Below, piece by piece: positions 10,195 to 18,196 of a stretch of DNA of 31,064 nucleotides. Position numbers and translations under genes: made by a program. The notes under the pieces are model-generated. The model did not search any database. It saw nothing but the letters and a program-made list of their open reading frames with translations, and was not told the origin of the DNA. Source of the stretch: a virus. The stretch lies in the IMG/VR virus record IMGVR_UViG_3300026512_000048, positions 1-31,064 of that record, one strand, 5' to 3'. How positions within the stretch are numbered: the first letter of the stretch is position 1; every line of letters starts with the position of its first letter.

Positions 10195-13083
10195 TTAATC
10201 GCTGTTTTGCTCAAAAATCACCACATCATGAGGTTTTTCATTGGATAATGTAATCTCATTTACTGGTATCTCTATGTTGTTGTATCTAAACGATTTAAAC
10301 TCATTGTTTTGTAAAGTTATGTTTAGTACAAATCTTGGTCGTTCAATCCCAAAGTATGAGGTTGCAAGTCTTATCTGTTTACCTGTAGTTTCTATGTTTG
10401 GCAGTTCATCTTTAATCTTTCTCCAAAAGTTGATTTCTGAATAAGGTTTAAAACCTTTTTCACTTGCCCATTCTTTATAGAAGTGGTACACAAAAGGTTT
10501 AGCTACCATACAGGAGTTATCTACTTTTAGTGTATCTTTTACAAATGTTCGCATAGGGTTTATCTCATCTTTGTATGCTTCTATCTCACCTTTCATCTTG
10601 TCACTTCTTGAGAACTTACCATTTTTTACCAGGACTGTTAATGCTTCTAGTGTCATGTTTAAAATACCTGCCATCTCATCTTTGAAACGGTCTGAGAGAT
10701 CTCTTATCTTTTCATCATCTTTTATCTCTGCATCGAAGTTTAAAAGTAACATTCTTCTAAAGACTGCACTATCTACATCACTACCTTTTGGTTTGTCATT
10801 ACCTGCAAAGATAAGTTTAGGTTTCTCATTTGGTTTTAGTTGGTATGGTTCTTTATTTTTGGGATTGATTTGTATAGAATCTTTTGGAGAAACGAGTGCT
10901 TTTAGTGTTGCTAATTGACCTTTATCTAAACCTTTAGCATCTATTTCACTTCCAATGTTTATAATTTTGTTTTGTAATGAACTTAGTTGATGGTCAAAGA
11001 ACTGTTGTAACTGAAGTGAAGAGGTGTTGTCTTCACCAAAAAAAGCACGGATAACATCTAGTATGACACTTTTTCCGTTTGCACCTGACTTTCCATACAA
11101 GAACATAAACGATTCATAGTTGTGCGTTGGTGCTAGGGTGTAGCCGATAAACTCCATAAGTGTTTGCTGGTCTTGTTTATCTGGCAGAACTCTGTTTAAA
11201 AACTTTTTCCACTTTGGAGCTGTTGCATTTTTGTTATAGTTAAATTTTAGTATGTTTGTTGCACAATCTTTTTTGTTATGTGACTCTACAAAGGTGTATT
11301 TACCCCTTTTTGAGATTTTGAGAGTACCATTTAAGAAATTCATAACTCTCCTCTCTTCATATCTTCTTGTTTCATCTATGTCGTAAGCTTTTGACATTAT
11401 ATTTTCTACTATCTCATCTATATTTCTTTTGGTTTGTTTTTTGATGTCAAATCTTGCATGAAAAAACCAAATATTATGAATCCAAGTTGTGAGTGCATCT
11501 AGGTTGTCTAAACATTCGTAGTGAGTACCAGTCCAAATATATAAATTGCCCTGGTACTTTGCAAAAGTATTTCCACTTTTTTTAGCCATTTTTAAAAAAG
11601 CTCTTAGTGCATCTACTATGTGTGTTTGTCTATAGTTTGTGAGTAGTATTTTTTTTATGTTCATAAATCTATCGAAAGTATTTTCCATGTTTTCAATCAT
11701 CTGAGCTTTATCATCACGACCTACTAAGACACTATTTATACAGATGTTTCTAAAGTGTTCATAGTCACTTTCATTGTTTGAACCAACTATCTTTTTTGAC
11801 TTTTTCAAATCTTGTAGGAACTTATCTACCTCTTCATCATCTAGTTCACCAACTATAGTAAAGATGTTGTAAGCATTTCCATCTTGGTCTGTTTTTGACC
11901 ACTCTCTTTTAATATCTCTAAAGTCTTTGTATGGTGCTAGTTCATGGTAGTTGGAAAAATCTTTATCACAAAATTCACCCATATCATCTATGAGTGAATT
12001 TGTTAATCTGTATGTTGAGTAAGATATAGCATGAAAAATCTCTTTTTTATTTGTAAATTGTTTCTCATACAAAAAGTCACTTATATCGTAACCTTTTGGT
12101 ATATCTGCATCTATGTGGTAAAAAAGCACTACAAACACATCACGAGCTATGCTCTTTAGTTCATAGTATTTTTTTATAGCATTTTCATAACCTGCTTTAT
12201 CATGGTCAAACCAAATGTAAACTATTTTATCTTTTAGTAGTTCTTTGTTATGTTCCCATGTGTTTGACACTCCACCTAGAGTTATATTGTTAATATCATA
12301 AGAGAGTAGATTAAGGGAGTCTTTTTCACCCTCAACTAATACAACTGCATCACTTTTGTGTTGTAGATAATACTCTAGTGGGAATGGGTGTCGGCTACCT
12401 TTGTACCAGCCTATCCATTTACCCTCATAATCTGAGCCATCTTGTTTCTTTTTAGTTCTATGTTTGATGTTGAAAAACTCATCTTTATATCTGTTTATAG
12501 TAACCACGCTGTTTTGTCTTGAGTCATATCCTAAGTAGTAGTTAGCCCATTCGTTGAAAATCTCCGTTTGATTTGGAAATATTTTTGCTATATCCTGATG
12601 GATAGTTCCATAAAAGTTTTTAAAATCTGCTAGGTAGGTTGGTGCAACTTTTGACATCTGTTGTTTAGCTTTTTGTCTAAGTTTGTTTTCCTCTTCTTGC
12701 TCTTTGAGTTTTTTCTTTTTCAACTCTTCTACAGCTTGGGTATGTTTTAGTTCTCTTTGTTTTTTCTCTTCTTCACTTAACTCTTTTGTGTTGTCACTCT
12801 CTTCATACTCTATGTTTTCTAGTTCACATACTCTTTTTGAAGCTTCATAGTTAGACAACTTTTCAAACTTTTCTACAAAACTAATAGCATCTCCACCACT
12901 AGAACAACCAAAACAATGAACAAAGTTGTTTTTTTGTTGGTAGGTAAAACTTGATGTCTTTTCCTCATGGAAAGGGCATCTAGCTTTGTTGTTTTTAAAC
13001 TCAATGTTGTAGTGTCTTTCTATGAACTCTTTTGTATTTACGCCTCTTTGTTTTATGGCAAGATATGTGTTATTCATCTTCAT
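10195..13083 (-). CDS. P4-type DNA primase-helicase
   Basis: 962 residues; start at 13083 behind AGGAG (an ATG two codons later is also possible). Domains in order: CHC2 zinc finger CPFHEEK...CFGC (C36, H39, C57, C60); a lysine/glutamate-rich linker (about 95-145); TOPRIM with LVEGEKDS (about 248) and YIWFDHDKAG (about 292); then a D5-like/SF3 helicase with Walker A LYGKSGANGKS (about 661-671), Walker B-type INIGSEID, sensor motif KLIFAGNDKPK and the arginine FRRM. It makes primers and unwinds DNA to replicate the element, as in phage P4 and many phage-plasmids. It is the first large gene after two short ones in the leftward operon. Confidence 0.9.
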   Translation of the reverse strand: MKMNNTYLAIKQRGVNTKEFIERHYNIEFKNNKARCPFHEEKTSSFTYQQKNNFVHCFGCSSGGDAISFVEKFEKLSNYEASKRVCELENIEYEESDNTKELSEEEKKQRELKHTQAVEELKKKKLKEQEEENKLRQKAKQQMSKVAPTYLADFKNFYGTIHQDIAKIFPNQTEIFNEWANYYLGYDSRQNSVVTINRYKDEFFNIKHRTKKKQDGSDYEGKWIGWYKGSRHPFPLEYYLQHKSDAVVLVEGEKDSLNLLSYDINNITLGGVSNTWEHNKELLKDKIVYIWFDHDKAGYENAIKKYYELKSIARDVFVVLFYHIDADIPKGYDISDFLYEKQFTNKKEIFHAISYSTYRLTNSLIDDMGEFCDKDFSNYHELAPYKDFRDIKREWSKTDQDGNAYNIFTIVGELDDEEVDKFLQDLKKSKKIVGSNNESDYEHFRNICINSVLVGRDDKAQMIENMENTFDRFMNIKKILLTNYRQTHIVDALRAFLKMAKKSGNTFAKYQGNLYIWTGTHYECLDNLDALTTWIHNIWFFHARFDIKKQTKRNIDEIVENIMSKAYDIDETRRYEERRVMNFLNGTLKISKRGKYTFVESHNKKDCATNILKFNYNKNATAPKWKKFLNRVLPDKQDQQTLMEFIGYTLAPTHNYESFMFLYGKSGANGKSVILDVIRAFFGEDNTSSLQLQQFFDHQLSSLQNKIINIGSEIDAKGLDKGQLATLKALVSPKDSIQINPKNKEPYQLKPNEKPKLIFAGNDKPKGSDVDSAVFRRMLLLNFDAEIKDDEKIRDLSDRFKDEMAGILNMTLEALTVLVKNGKFSRSDKMKGEIEAYKDEINPMRTFVKDTLKVDNSCMVAKPFVYHFYKEWASEKGFKPYSEINFWRKIKDELPNIETTGKQIRLATSYFGIERPRFVLNITLQNNEFKSFRYNNIEIPVNEITLSNEKPHDVVIFEQNSD

Positions 13084-13312
13084 CTGCTCCTAAATCTGCT
13101 ACTACTGCTAAAGCGTTTATGGTTGTGTTGTCTTTTATGTTTATGTTGTGTAGATCTATAGCTCTTAGGACTATGTCAAAAACATTTTTTTCTAAGTCTG
13201 GTTTTGCTAAGTGCCATCTAGCAGCGAAACTATGTAGTTCTTGTGCTGTCATCTCATTTATGGAGTAGATATGTTTTGTTACTTGTTTTTTTTGCTCTTT
13301 GGTGAAGTTCAT
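13070..13312 (-). CDS. Small acidic protein, early operon
   Basis: 80 residues, mostly helical (NFTKEQKKQVTKHIYSINEM), with an acidic tail LGADEDE. It overlaps the primase-helicase start by 14 nt and the upstream gene by 4 nt, so all three are one translationally coupled operon. Family not recognised; possibly a replication accessory factor. Confidence 0.6.
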   Translation of the reverse strand: MNFTKEQKKQVTKHIYSINEMTAQELHSFAARWHLAKPDLEKNVFDIVLRAIDLHNINIKDNTTINALAVVADLGADEDE

Positions 13313-13743
13313 GATAGTTCCTCAAAGAGGTTATTTTTTTGTATGAAGAGTTTTAGTAGTTTTTTTACTTCTAATGCTCGGCTAACTTGTGCAAATCTAA
13401 ATCTATGTAGGTATCTGTAGAGTGTGGCTGGTTTTTCATCTAAAAATAGTGTGTTTGCTATCTTAGATAACTCTTTAGCTAGGGTTAGCGTTGTTGGTGT
13501 TGATTGTAGTGCTATGTAGTACAAATCTTGTAGTTCTTCTTGTAATGGTGCATCATAAGAGGAGTTTACTAGAAGTGTACCATCTTTTGCTTGTTTGAAT
13601 TTTAGGTGATTACCTACTGTTTGTGTTTTGTATGTCATAGCTACTATGGATGCTGGTTGTATGTTTCTCTCATACGCAACAATCTCAACTGGTAAGAACA
13701 TACAAACACCACCGATAATAGAAAATATTTTAAATTGTATCAT
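13309..13743 (-). CDS. First gene of the leftward operon, unknown
   Basis: 144 residues from 13743, behind AGGAAAA; a second ATG 14 codons in (MFLPVEIVAYERN) may be the true start, because the first 14 residues are atypically hydrophobic. The C-terminal part has a basic helix (LYRYLHRFRFAQVSRALEVK) that could contact DNA or RNA. It is the promoter-proximal gene next to the operator region, where early regulators or replication adaptors usually sit. No family recognised. Confidence 0.6.
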   Translation of the reverse strand: MIQFKIFSIIGGVCMFLPVEIVAYERNIQPASIVAMTYKTQTVGNHLKFKQAKDGTLLVNSSYDAPLQEELQDLYYIALQSTPTTLTLAKELSKIANTLFLDEKPATLYRYLHRFRFAQVSRALEVKKLLKLFIQKNNLFEELS

Positions 13744-13934
13744 GTCGTGTTTTCCTGTCGTGTTTGTTTAAAGCTGTACAAAGCACTTGATGAAGCACTT
13801 AGAAACACGACTAACTAAGTGCTTTGTACAGCTTTAAGGATGTTTGGTTTATAATGTAATTAAATACTTAGTCTATAAATCATTTGTGTAACTTTATCAC
13901 TCAAATGATTAATTTATGATTAAAGGACTATCAA
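13744..13934. promoter_or_regulatory. Divergent operator/promoter region of the lysogeny switch
   Basis: Between the leftward early operon and the CI-like repressor gene. It contains a perfect 21-bp inverted repeat (13768-13788 with 13817-13837, core GCTGTACAAAGCACTT), an extra AAGCACTT in its 28-bp spacer (13793-13800), two GTCGTGTT repeats (13744, 13757) with the inverse AACACGAC at 13804, and a further 9-bp inverted repeat AATCATTTG/CAAATGATT (13878-13886, 13902-13910). A rightward -10 TATAAT lies at 13850-13855. One GTCGTGTT overlaps the ribosome site of the leftward gene. This is the best candidate for the repressor operator. Confidence 0.7.
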
Positions 13935-14321
13935 ATGAATGATACAGAGAAAGTTTTTGAGAGATTAAAATATGTTTTAGAGTTTAAAAAAGATGTAGAA
14001 CTCGCTGAATTTTTAGAGGTTATTCCTCAGCAAATATCTCAAATGAAAAAACGAAATAATATCCCATATTTAAAAATTATTGAAAATGGTAAACTTGGTA
14101 GATATAAACTTGATTATGTGTTTTTAGGTGTTGGCGATAGAAAACCAACACAAGTAAGTCTTAATCTTGATGCAGAAAAAGACACTAAAAAAATTGAAGA
14201 TATTGTTAATTCTAAAGAGTTAGCTATGTTGATTGATGATTTAATAAGCTATGGAAATAACGATTTATATAAAAACATAGAACAAAAACTAAAGGTTATA
14301 AAAGATGTTAGTCGTAATTAG
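13935..14321 (+). CDS. CI-like phage repressor (short form)
   Basis: 128 residues. Residues about 5-65 match the phage CI repressor HTH domain: FERLKYVLEFKKDVELAEFL, then EVIPQQISQMKKRNNIPYLKI and a GKLGRYKLDYVFLG end. There is no S24 peptidase domain; the rest is acidic and helical, perhaps for dimerisation, so induction would not be by RecA-stimulated self-cleavage and may instead depend on the antirepressors encoded at the ends of the window. It faces the leftward early operon across an operator-rich region and overlaps the convergent rep gene by 4 nt. Ribosome site AAAGGAC. Confidence 0.75.
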   Translation: MNDTEKVFERLKYVLEFKKDVELAEFLEVIPQQISQMKKRNNIPYLKIIENGKLGRYKLDYVFLGVGDRKPTQVSLNLDAEKDTKKIEDIVNSKELAMLIDDLISYGNNDLYKNIEQKLKVIKDVSRN

Positions 14322-15274
14322 GTCATCTCACTAACATCTATCTGCCCTTTTACCAGTTGGTATAGTGCTTTTTTTGGTAAGCTCTCTTTGAATGTGTAGA
14401 TTTGATAATCTTGTAAGCTTAGTAGTTCTAGGTTATAGTAGTTAGTTTTTTCTTCATCTTTTGTATAACTTTTTATGAGGTATTTGTTTTTTGATTTATC
14501 TGTAAAAACTTTTTCTATGAACTCTGTTATGTCAAATGCGATGTTTTGTTTTTTAAGTTCTATATGAAAAATTAAAGTGTCAATTTTGAATGATTTAATT
14601 TTTAACTCTTCTAACTGGACTGTAATATCTGTTTCTTTATTTATAATTTCAATAGATTTACTAAGTATTTTTTGTTTAAAATTTCCATATATTTTATAAG
14701 TACCCTCTTTTATTTCTAAATATTCTTTTAAATTTTCTAATGTAATTTTATACATTCCTTGTTTTGCCCAGCTTCTTAATAATTCATATAACTTTAACTG
14801 TTGAATACTTTTTATTTTTCCTATGTTGGATAGTTGGTATTTTGTATATTCTCCATTTAGTTCTAGTAGATAAGGCATCAAATCATCATCAATTTCTACT
14901 AAAATCTGTTTTGATTTTTTAGGATATTTAAATTTATTTTTAATTAAACCTAATTCGGTTGGTATTCCATCTTTATCAACAATACTAACAAATGTGGAAG
15001 ATAACTTTTTTAAACTATTAACTACTTTTGTAAATCTTCTGTTTGTGTTTTTTGTAATTCCAATAAGGTCAAGTTCTTTATAGTTTAAAGTATAAAAATC
15101 ATTAAACAAAGAATCTCTATAATTAATTTTTGAAATAATAGCTCTAAATAATTTTATATCATCAATCTCAAGATTAGAATAAAATGTTTTTCTTACTATC
15201 TCATTAGATTGTCCGACAACTCTATTTAAATCACTATTACTATTTTGTATGTTATCAATACTTTTGTCATTCAT
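14318..15274 (-). CDS. rep: Plasmid replication initiator (Rep_3 / RepB family)
   Basis: 318 residues, the usual size. The N-terminal winged-helix domain begins near VVGQSNEIVRKTFYSNLEID; the second is marked by IKSIQQLKLYELLRSWAKQG (about 155-175), YKITLENLKEYLEI and a YKIYGNFKQKIL helix, all typical of Rep_3 initiators that bind iterons. The ATG at 15274 has only a distant AAGG. Upstream lies an origin with 22-bp iterons, an inverted repeat and AT-rich repeats. It starts theta replication and probably controls its own expression by binding the inverted repeat as a dimer. Convergent with the repressor gene. Confidence 0.85.
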   Translation of the reverse strand: MNDKSIDNIQNSNSDLNRVVGQSNEIVRKTFYSNLEIDDIKLFRAIISKINYRDSLFNDFYTLNYKELDLIGITKNTNRRFTKVVNSLKKLSSTFVSIVDKDGIPTELGLIKNKFKYPKKSKQILVEIDDDLMPYLLELNGEYTKYQLSNIGKIKSIQQLKLYELLRSWAKQGMYKITLENLKEYLEIKEGTYKIYGNFKQKILSKSIEIINKETDITVQLEELKIKSFKIDTLIFHIELKKQNIAFDITEFIEKVFTDKSKNKYLIKSYTKDEEKTNYYNLELLSLQDYQIYTFKESLPKKALYQLVKGQIDVSEMT

Positions 15275-15402
15275 TAGTTATATTTACCTTGTTTTTATTT
15301 TTATCTTTCCCATTTACAGGGGCTTAAAAGCCTAATAATTTTGAAAGTGTACCTTTTTTTATATAAGAGTTATATAAACATACATATTGGTTATATGGCT
15401 TT

Positions 15403-15450
15403 TTTAACTTTAATATTACTGATTGTGTAGATGGTAATATTAAAGTTAAA
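15403..15450. promoter_or_regulatory. 17-bp perfect inverted repeat abutting the iterons
   Basis: TTTAACTTTAATATTAC (15403-15419) and GTAATATTAAAGTTAAA (15434-15450) with a 14-nt spacer. It ends at the base before the first iteron. Rep_3 proteins often bind such an inverted repeat as dimers to repress rep. Confidence 0.7.
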
Positions 15451-15536
15451 CCATACAAAGTAGTTATATCTACATACTGTTTGGTATTATTAAACCATAC
15501 AAAGTAGTTATACCTACCATACAAAGTAGTTATATC
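15451..15536. repeat. Iterons of the plasmid origin
   Basis: Three near-identical 20-mers CCATACAAAGTAGTTATATC start at 15451, 15495 (last bases ACC) and 15517. A degenerate unit (CATACTGTTTGGTATTAT) fits the 22-bp register at 15473, so the array is phased every 22 bp, two helical turns. A further weak match lies at 15378-15397. These are the expected Rep-binding sites. Confidence 0.85.
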
Positions 15537-15580
15537 AAATCCTTTTAAATCTCGTTGTAGTAGGGGCTGTGGGAGATGCT

Positions 15581-15660
15581 AAAATCAAGATATAAAATCA
15601 ATATAAAATCAAGATATAAAAAAGAGTTTTTTTTATTATTACTTTTGTTGAGAGTTGTAA
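15581..15660. other. AT-rich repeats, candidate origin unwinding element
   Basis: Short direct repeats of AAAATCAAGATATAAAATCA type (15581-15620) followed by an A/T tract with TTTTTTTTATTATTAC. Position just beyond the iterons fits a duplex-unwinding region. Confidence 0.5.
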
Positions 15661-15722
15661 TGTTTTAGTTTTTGACAAAATAGCATAATTTGTTTTTTAA
15701 AATGATGATTGTAAGGATTGTT

Positions 15723-17279
15723 ATGAAAAAAAATAAAATGGATAAAGATGTTTTTCTTGTAAATAAAGCTTTTGATAATCAACAAAAATATTTGGATAAA
15801 TGGGTTGATAATGAAAGATACTATAACGCTGAATATGAACCTAGTAAATTAAAAAGCTTAAAGAAGTCAAAAAGGTCTAGGATATTTATACCTGTTACTA
15901 GAAATATTGTGAATATTGTAAAAAGTATATTTTCTATGTCTTTTTTCTCTCAGGGTTGCCCTATTGAGTTGATAGCTGTTGATGATAAAGGTGGAGAATT
16001 TCAAAGAAAAATTACTAAGATTATTCACTATTATTATAAGAAACAAAAACCTAATAATGAACTAACTAAAGCTTTTTTAAGTTCGTTAATTTACTCTATG
16101 GGTATTGTTTTTATAAGTTGGGATTCTAAAAAAGATAAAGTTGTTACTTACCAAGTTCCTATAACTGATATAGCTTTTGATTGTGATGCTAGAAATATTG
16201 ATGATGTGGAATATGTTGCTTATAGATTTAAAGAATCTCAGAACCAAATTGTTAAGAAGATAAAAACAGGTGTTTATGATAAGAATGCTAAAGAGTTGAT
16301 TTTTAAAGATGATGAGAACATTACTCAAAGGTTTGAGATAAAGGAGTTGTATATTCGTGATGGTAATAAGTGGATATATAAAACCTTTTGTAAAGATATA
16401 CTTTTAAGAAAAACTACTGTTAAAAAGATACCTTTTAAGTGGGGGATAGCACTTGAAAGGTTAGCTTCTGTTGATGATGCAAAAAGAGAAGATGAAAATC
16501 TTGTTTATGGTGTTTCTCTTGTTGAGCTTATAAAAGAGCTTAATGATGAGATAAACCAAAAGAGGAATCAAAAGAATGATATACAAGAGGAGCATATCAA
16601 TCCATCTATAATTATCTCAGATAAAACTCAGATAAACCCTGCTGATATGAAAAAGGGAGCAGGTCAGAGGATTCGTGCTAAAGGTTCACTTGATGGGTTG
16701 ATGTTTGTGCCAGCACCTAATGACTACTCTTTAAATAATGATTTACCATTGTTAGATAAAGATTTAAATGAGGCTAGTGCTGTAAACTCTATACAGCAAG
16801 GGCAAACTGGTGCTAGTGATAGAAGAAGTGGTACAGCACTAGCTGTGGTTAATGCAAATTCAACTACAAGAATTACAAATATGGTAAACCTTATGAAAGA
16901 TACACTCTTTGAGCATTGGGCTAAAGAGTATGTTGAGTTAGTTTTAAAAAATGCAGATTCTAAGGTTATAGAACAACTTACAGGTGATAAATATTTTTTA
17001 GGTGCTAAGGGAAATAGAAAAAAGATTGATTATGAGATAAATATAAACTTTGGGATGACTGTTGATAAGGATAAAAAAATAAATGACCTTATGAATGTAC
17101 TTCTACCTATATCGCAAAATCAAAACATAAACCCTAAAATATCTGAGAGAATTTTAAAGCAGATTTTGACTATGAATTTTGGTGAAGCACCATTTTTAAA
17201 AGAGGTATTTGTTGATGGGGAGAGTGAGCCTTTAGATGAAAATGAACAAAAAGCTATGAAAGAGTTAGGTATCTCTTGA
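15723..17279 (+). CDS. Portal protein
   Basis: 518 residues from the ATG at 15723 behind TAAGGA; an ATG 11 codons earlier (15690) lacks a ribosome site. The architecture fits podovirus-like portals: an N-terminal head part (RIFIPVTRNIVNIVKSIFSM), MGIVFISWD, an IKELNDEINQKRNQKNDIQE helix, and a C-terminal helical region GTALAVVNANSTTRITNMV then LMKDTLFEHWAKEYVELVLK, typical of the stem and wing. It forms the ring through which DNA enters and leaves. It opens the rightward virion operon, directly after the plasmid origin. Confidence 0.75.
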   Translation: MKKNKMDKDVFLVNKAFDNQQKYLDKWVDNERYYNAEYEPSKLKSLKKSKRSRIFIPVTRNIVNIVKSIFSMSFFSQGCPIELIAVDDKGGEFQRKITKIIHYYYKKQKPNNELTKAFLSSLIYSMGIVFISWDSKKDKVVTYQVPITDIAFDCDARNIDDVEYVAYRFKESQNQIVKKIKTGVYDKNAKELIFKDDENITQRFEIKELYIRDGNKWIYKTFCKDILLRKTTVKKIPFKWGIALERLASVDDAKREDENLVYGVSLVELIKELNDEINQKRNQKNDIQEEHINPSIIISDKTQINPADMKKGAGQRIRAKGSLDGLMFVPAPNDYSLNNDLPLLDKDLNEASAVNSIQQGQTGASDRRSGTALAVVNANSTTRITNMVNLMKDTLFEHWAKEYVELVLKNADSKVIEQLTGDKYFLGAKGNRKKIDYEININFGMTVDKDKKINDLMNVLLPISQNQNINPKISERILKQILTMNFGEAPFLKEVFVDGESEPLDENEQKAMKELGIS

Positions 17280-17343
17280 TTGATTGACAAAATAGCAAAA
17301 GATACTTATTAGAATTATCTTTTAATATTTAAGGAGTTTTTTT

Positions 17344-17601
17344 ATGGCTGTTAAACCAAAGTTATTAGGGCGAGTTGTCAAGATACATGCTAGTGGTATC
17401 GTTGAAACTGACAAAGGTAAAAAGTCTAATATAAAGGCAGAAGTTGGTGATACTCTTTTACAAGATGTTCAAAGTAGAGAGGTGTTTATAAAGAAGAAAG
17501 CACCTCGTAACCCTCCTAAATCAAAAGATAAAAAAGAGATAGATGAAGATGTTATCTTAGATGATATGCAAGATAAAGAGGAAGAGATAGATGAAGAGTA
17601 G
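17344..17601 (+). CDS. Small protein between portal and scaffold, unknown
   Basis: 85 residues with a strong ribosome site (AAGGAG). The N-terminal half is beta-rich (LLGRVVKIHASGIVETDKGK), the rest charged with an acidic tail EDVILDDMQDKEEEIDEE. It overlaps the next ORF by 11 nt. It could be a head accessory or part of the scaffold; not recognised. Confidence 0.6.
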   Translation: MAVKPKLLGRVVKIHASGIVETDKGKKSNIKAEVGDTLLQDVQSREVFIKKKAPRNPPKSKDKKEIDEDVILDDMQDKEEEIDEE

Positions 17602-18187
17602 ATTTGGAATTTTTGCCATTTGGTCTTTTTTGTTTTCATTTTTAACTCTTAAAGTTGTTGATGATGATGGTGCAGGTGGTGGAGATGATACTTCTTCTGA
17701 TACTGATGGAGATGATACTTCTTCTGATGCTGATGATACTTCTTCTGATACTGATGGAGATGATACTTCTTCTGATGCCGATGATACTTCTTCTGATGCT
17801 GATGATACTTCTTCTGATACTGATGGAGATGATTTAAAACAGACGGTTGCAGAACTCAAAGAGTATATAGCTGCTCAGGAGCAGGACAAGTTGATAGCTA
17901 GTGCTGTTGAAACTATACAGAGTCGTTATGATGATTTTGATATAGGTAAGATTGAAGAGCATCTAAAAGAGATGGCTAAAGATAACCCACAAGAAGCAGA
18001 GCAATATAACAATCCTGTTGGTTGGGAACTTCTTTGGAGTAGAGAGTTTGCTACAAAAGATGTTGTAAATGATGAGTTTAACTTTGGTCGAGGTGATGGA
18101 GCTGAGAACAGAGATAAAGAGTTTGAAGATAAACTTGCTAAAGGTGAGTTGTTAAGTGTTGATGAACAATCACACTTTTTAAATTAA
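17591..18187 (+). CDS. Scaffold-like acidic protein with DDTSSD repeats
   Basis: 198 residues; the start overlaps the upstream gene and follows GAGGAAGAG. The N-terminus is oddly hydrophobic (FGIFAIWSFLFSFLTLKVV); then come six DDTSSD units alternating with TDG or A (residues about 32-81), an amphipathic helix LKQTVAELKEYIAAQEQDKL, and a helical charged C-terminus. Position directly before the capsid gene, strong acidity and a C-terminal helical part fit a scaffolding protein. The hydrophobic start is unlike a scaffold, so translation may begin elsewhere or the upstream gene may have been fused by frameshift. Confidence 0.55.
   Translation: MKSRFGIFAIWSFLFSFLTLKVVDDDGAGGGDDTSSDTDGDDTSSDADDTSSDTDGDDTSSDADDTSSDADDTSSDTDGDDLKQTVAELKEYIAAQEQDKLIASAVETIQSRYDDFDIGKIEEHLKEMAKDNPQEAEQYNNPVGWELLWSREFATKDVVNDEFNFGRGDGAENRDKEFEDKLAKGELLSVDEQSHFLN
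17684..17833 (+). repeat. In-frame tandem repeat encoding DDTSSD units
   Basis: Units of GATGATACTTCTTCTGAT followed by ACTGATGGA (27 nt) or GCT/GCC (21 nt), order 27-21-27-21-21-27. Both lengths are multiples of three, so unit gain or loss keeps the frame. Confidence 0.9.
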
Positions 18188-18196
18188 GGAGAGTAG

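Noticed and set aside
15324-15524. Minus-strand ORF of 66 codons across the iterons
   Set aside because: Its sequence is a by-product of the iteron and inverted repeat; no start signal.
17557-17859. Minus-strand ORF with SSASEEV repeats
   Set aside because: It is the antisense of the DDTSSD repeat array.
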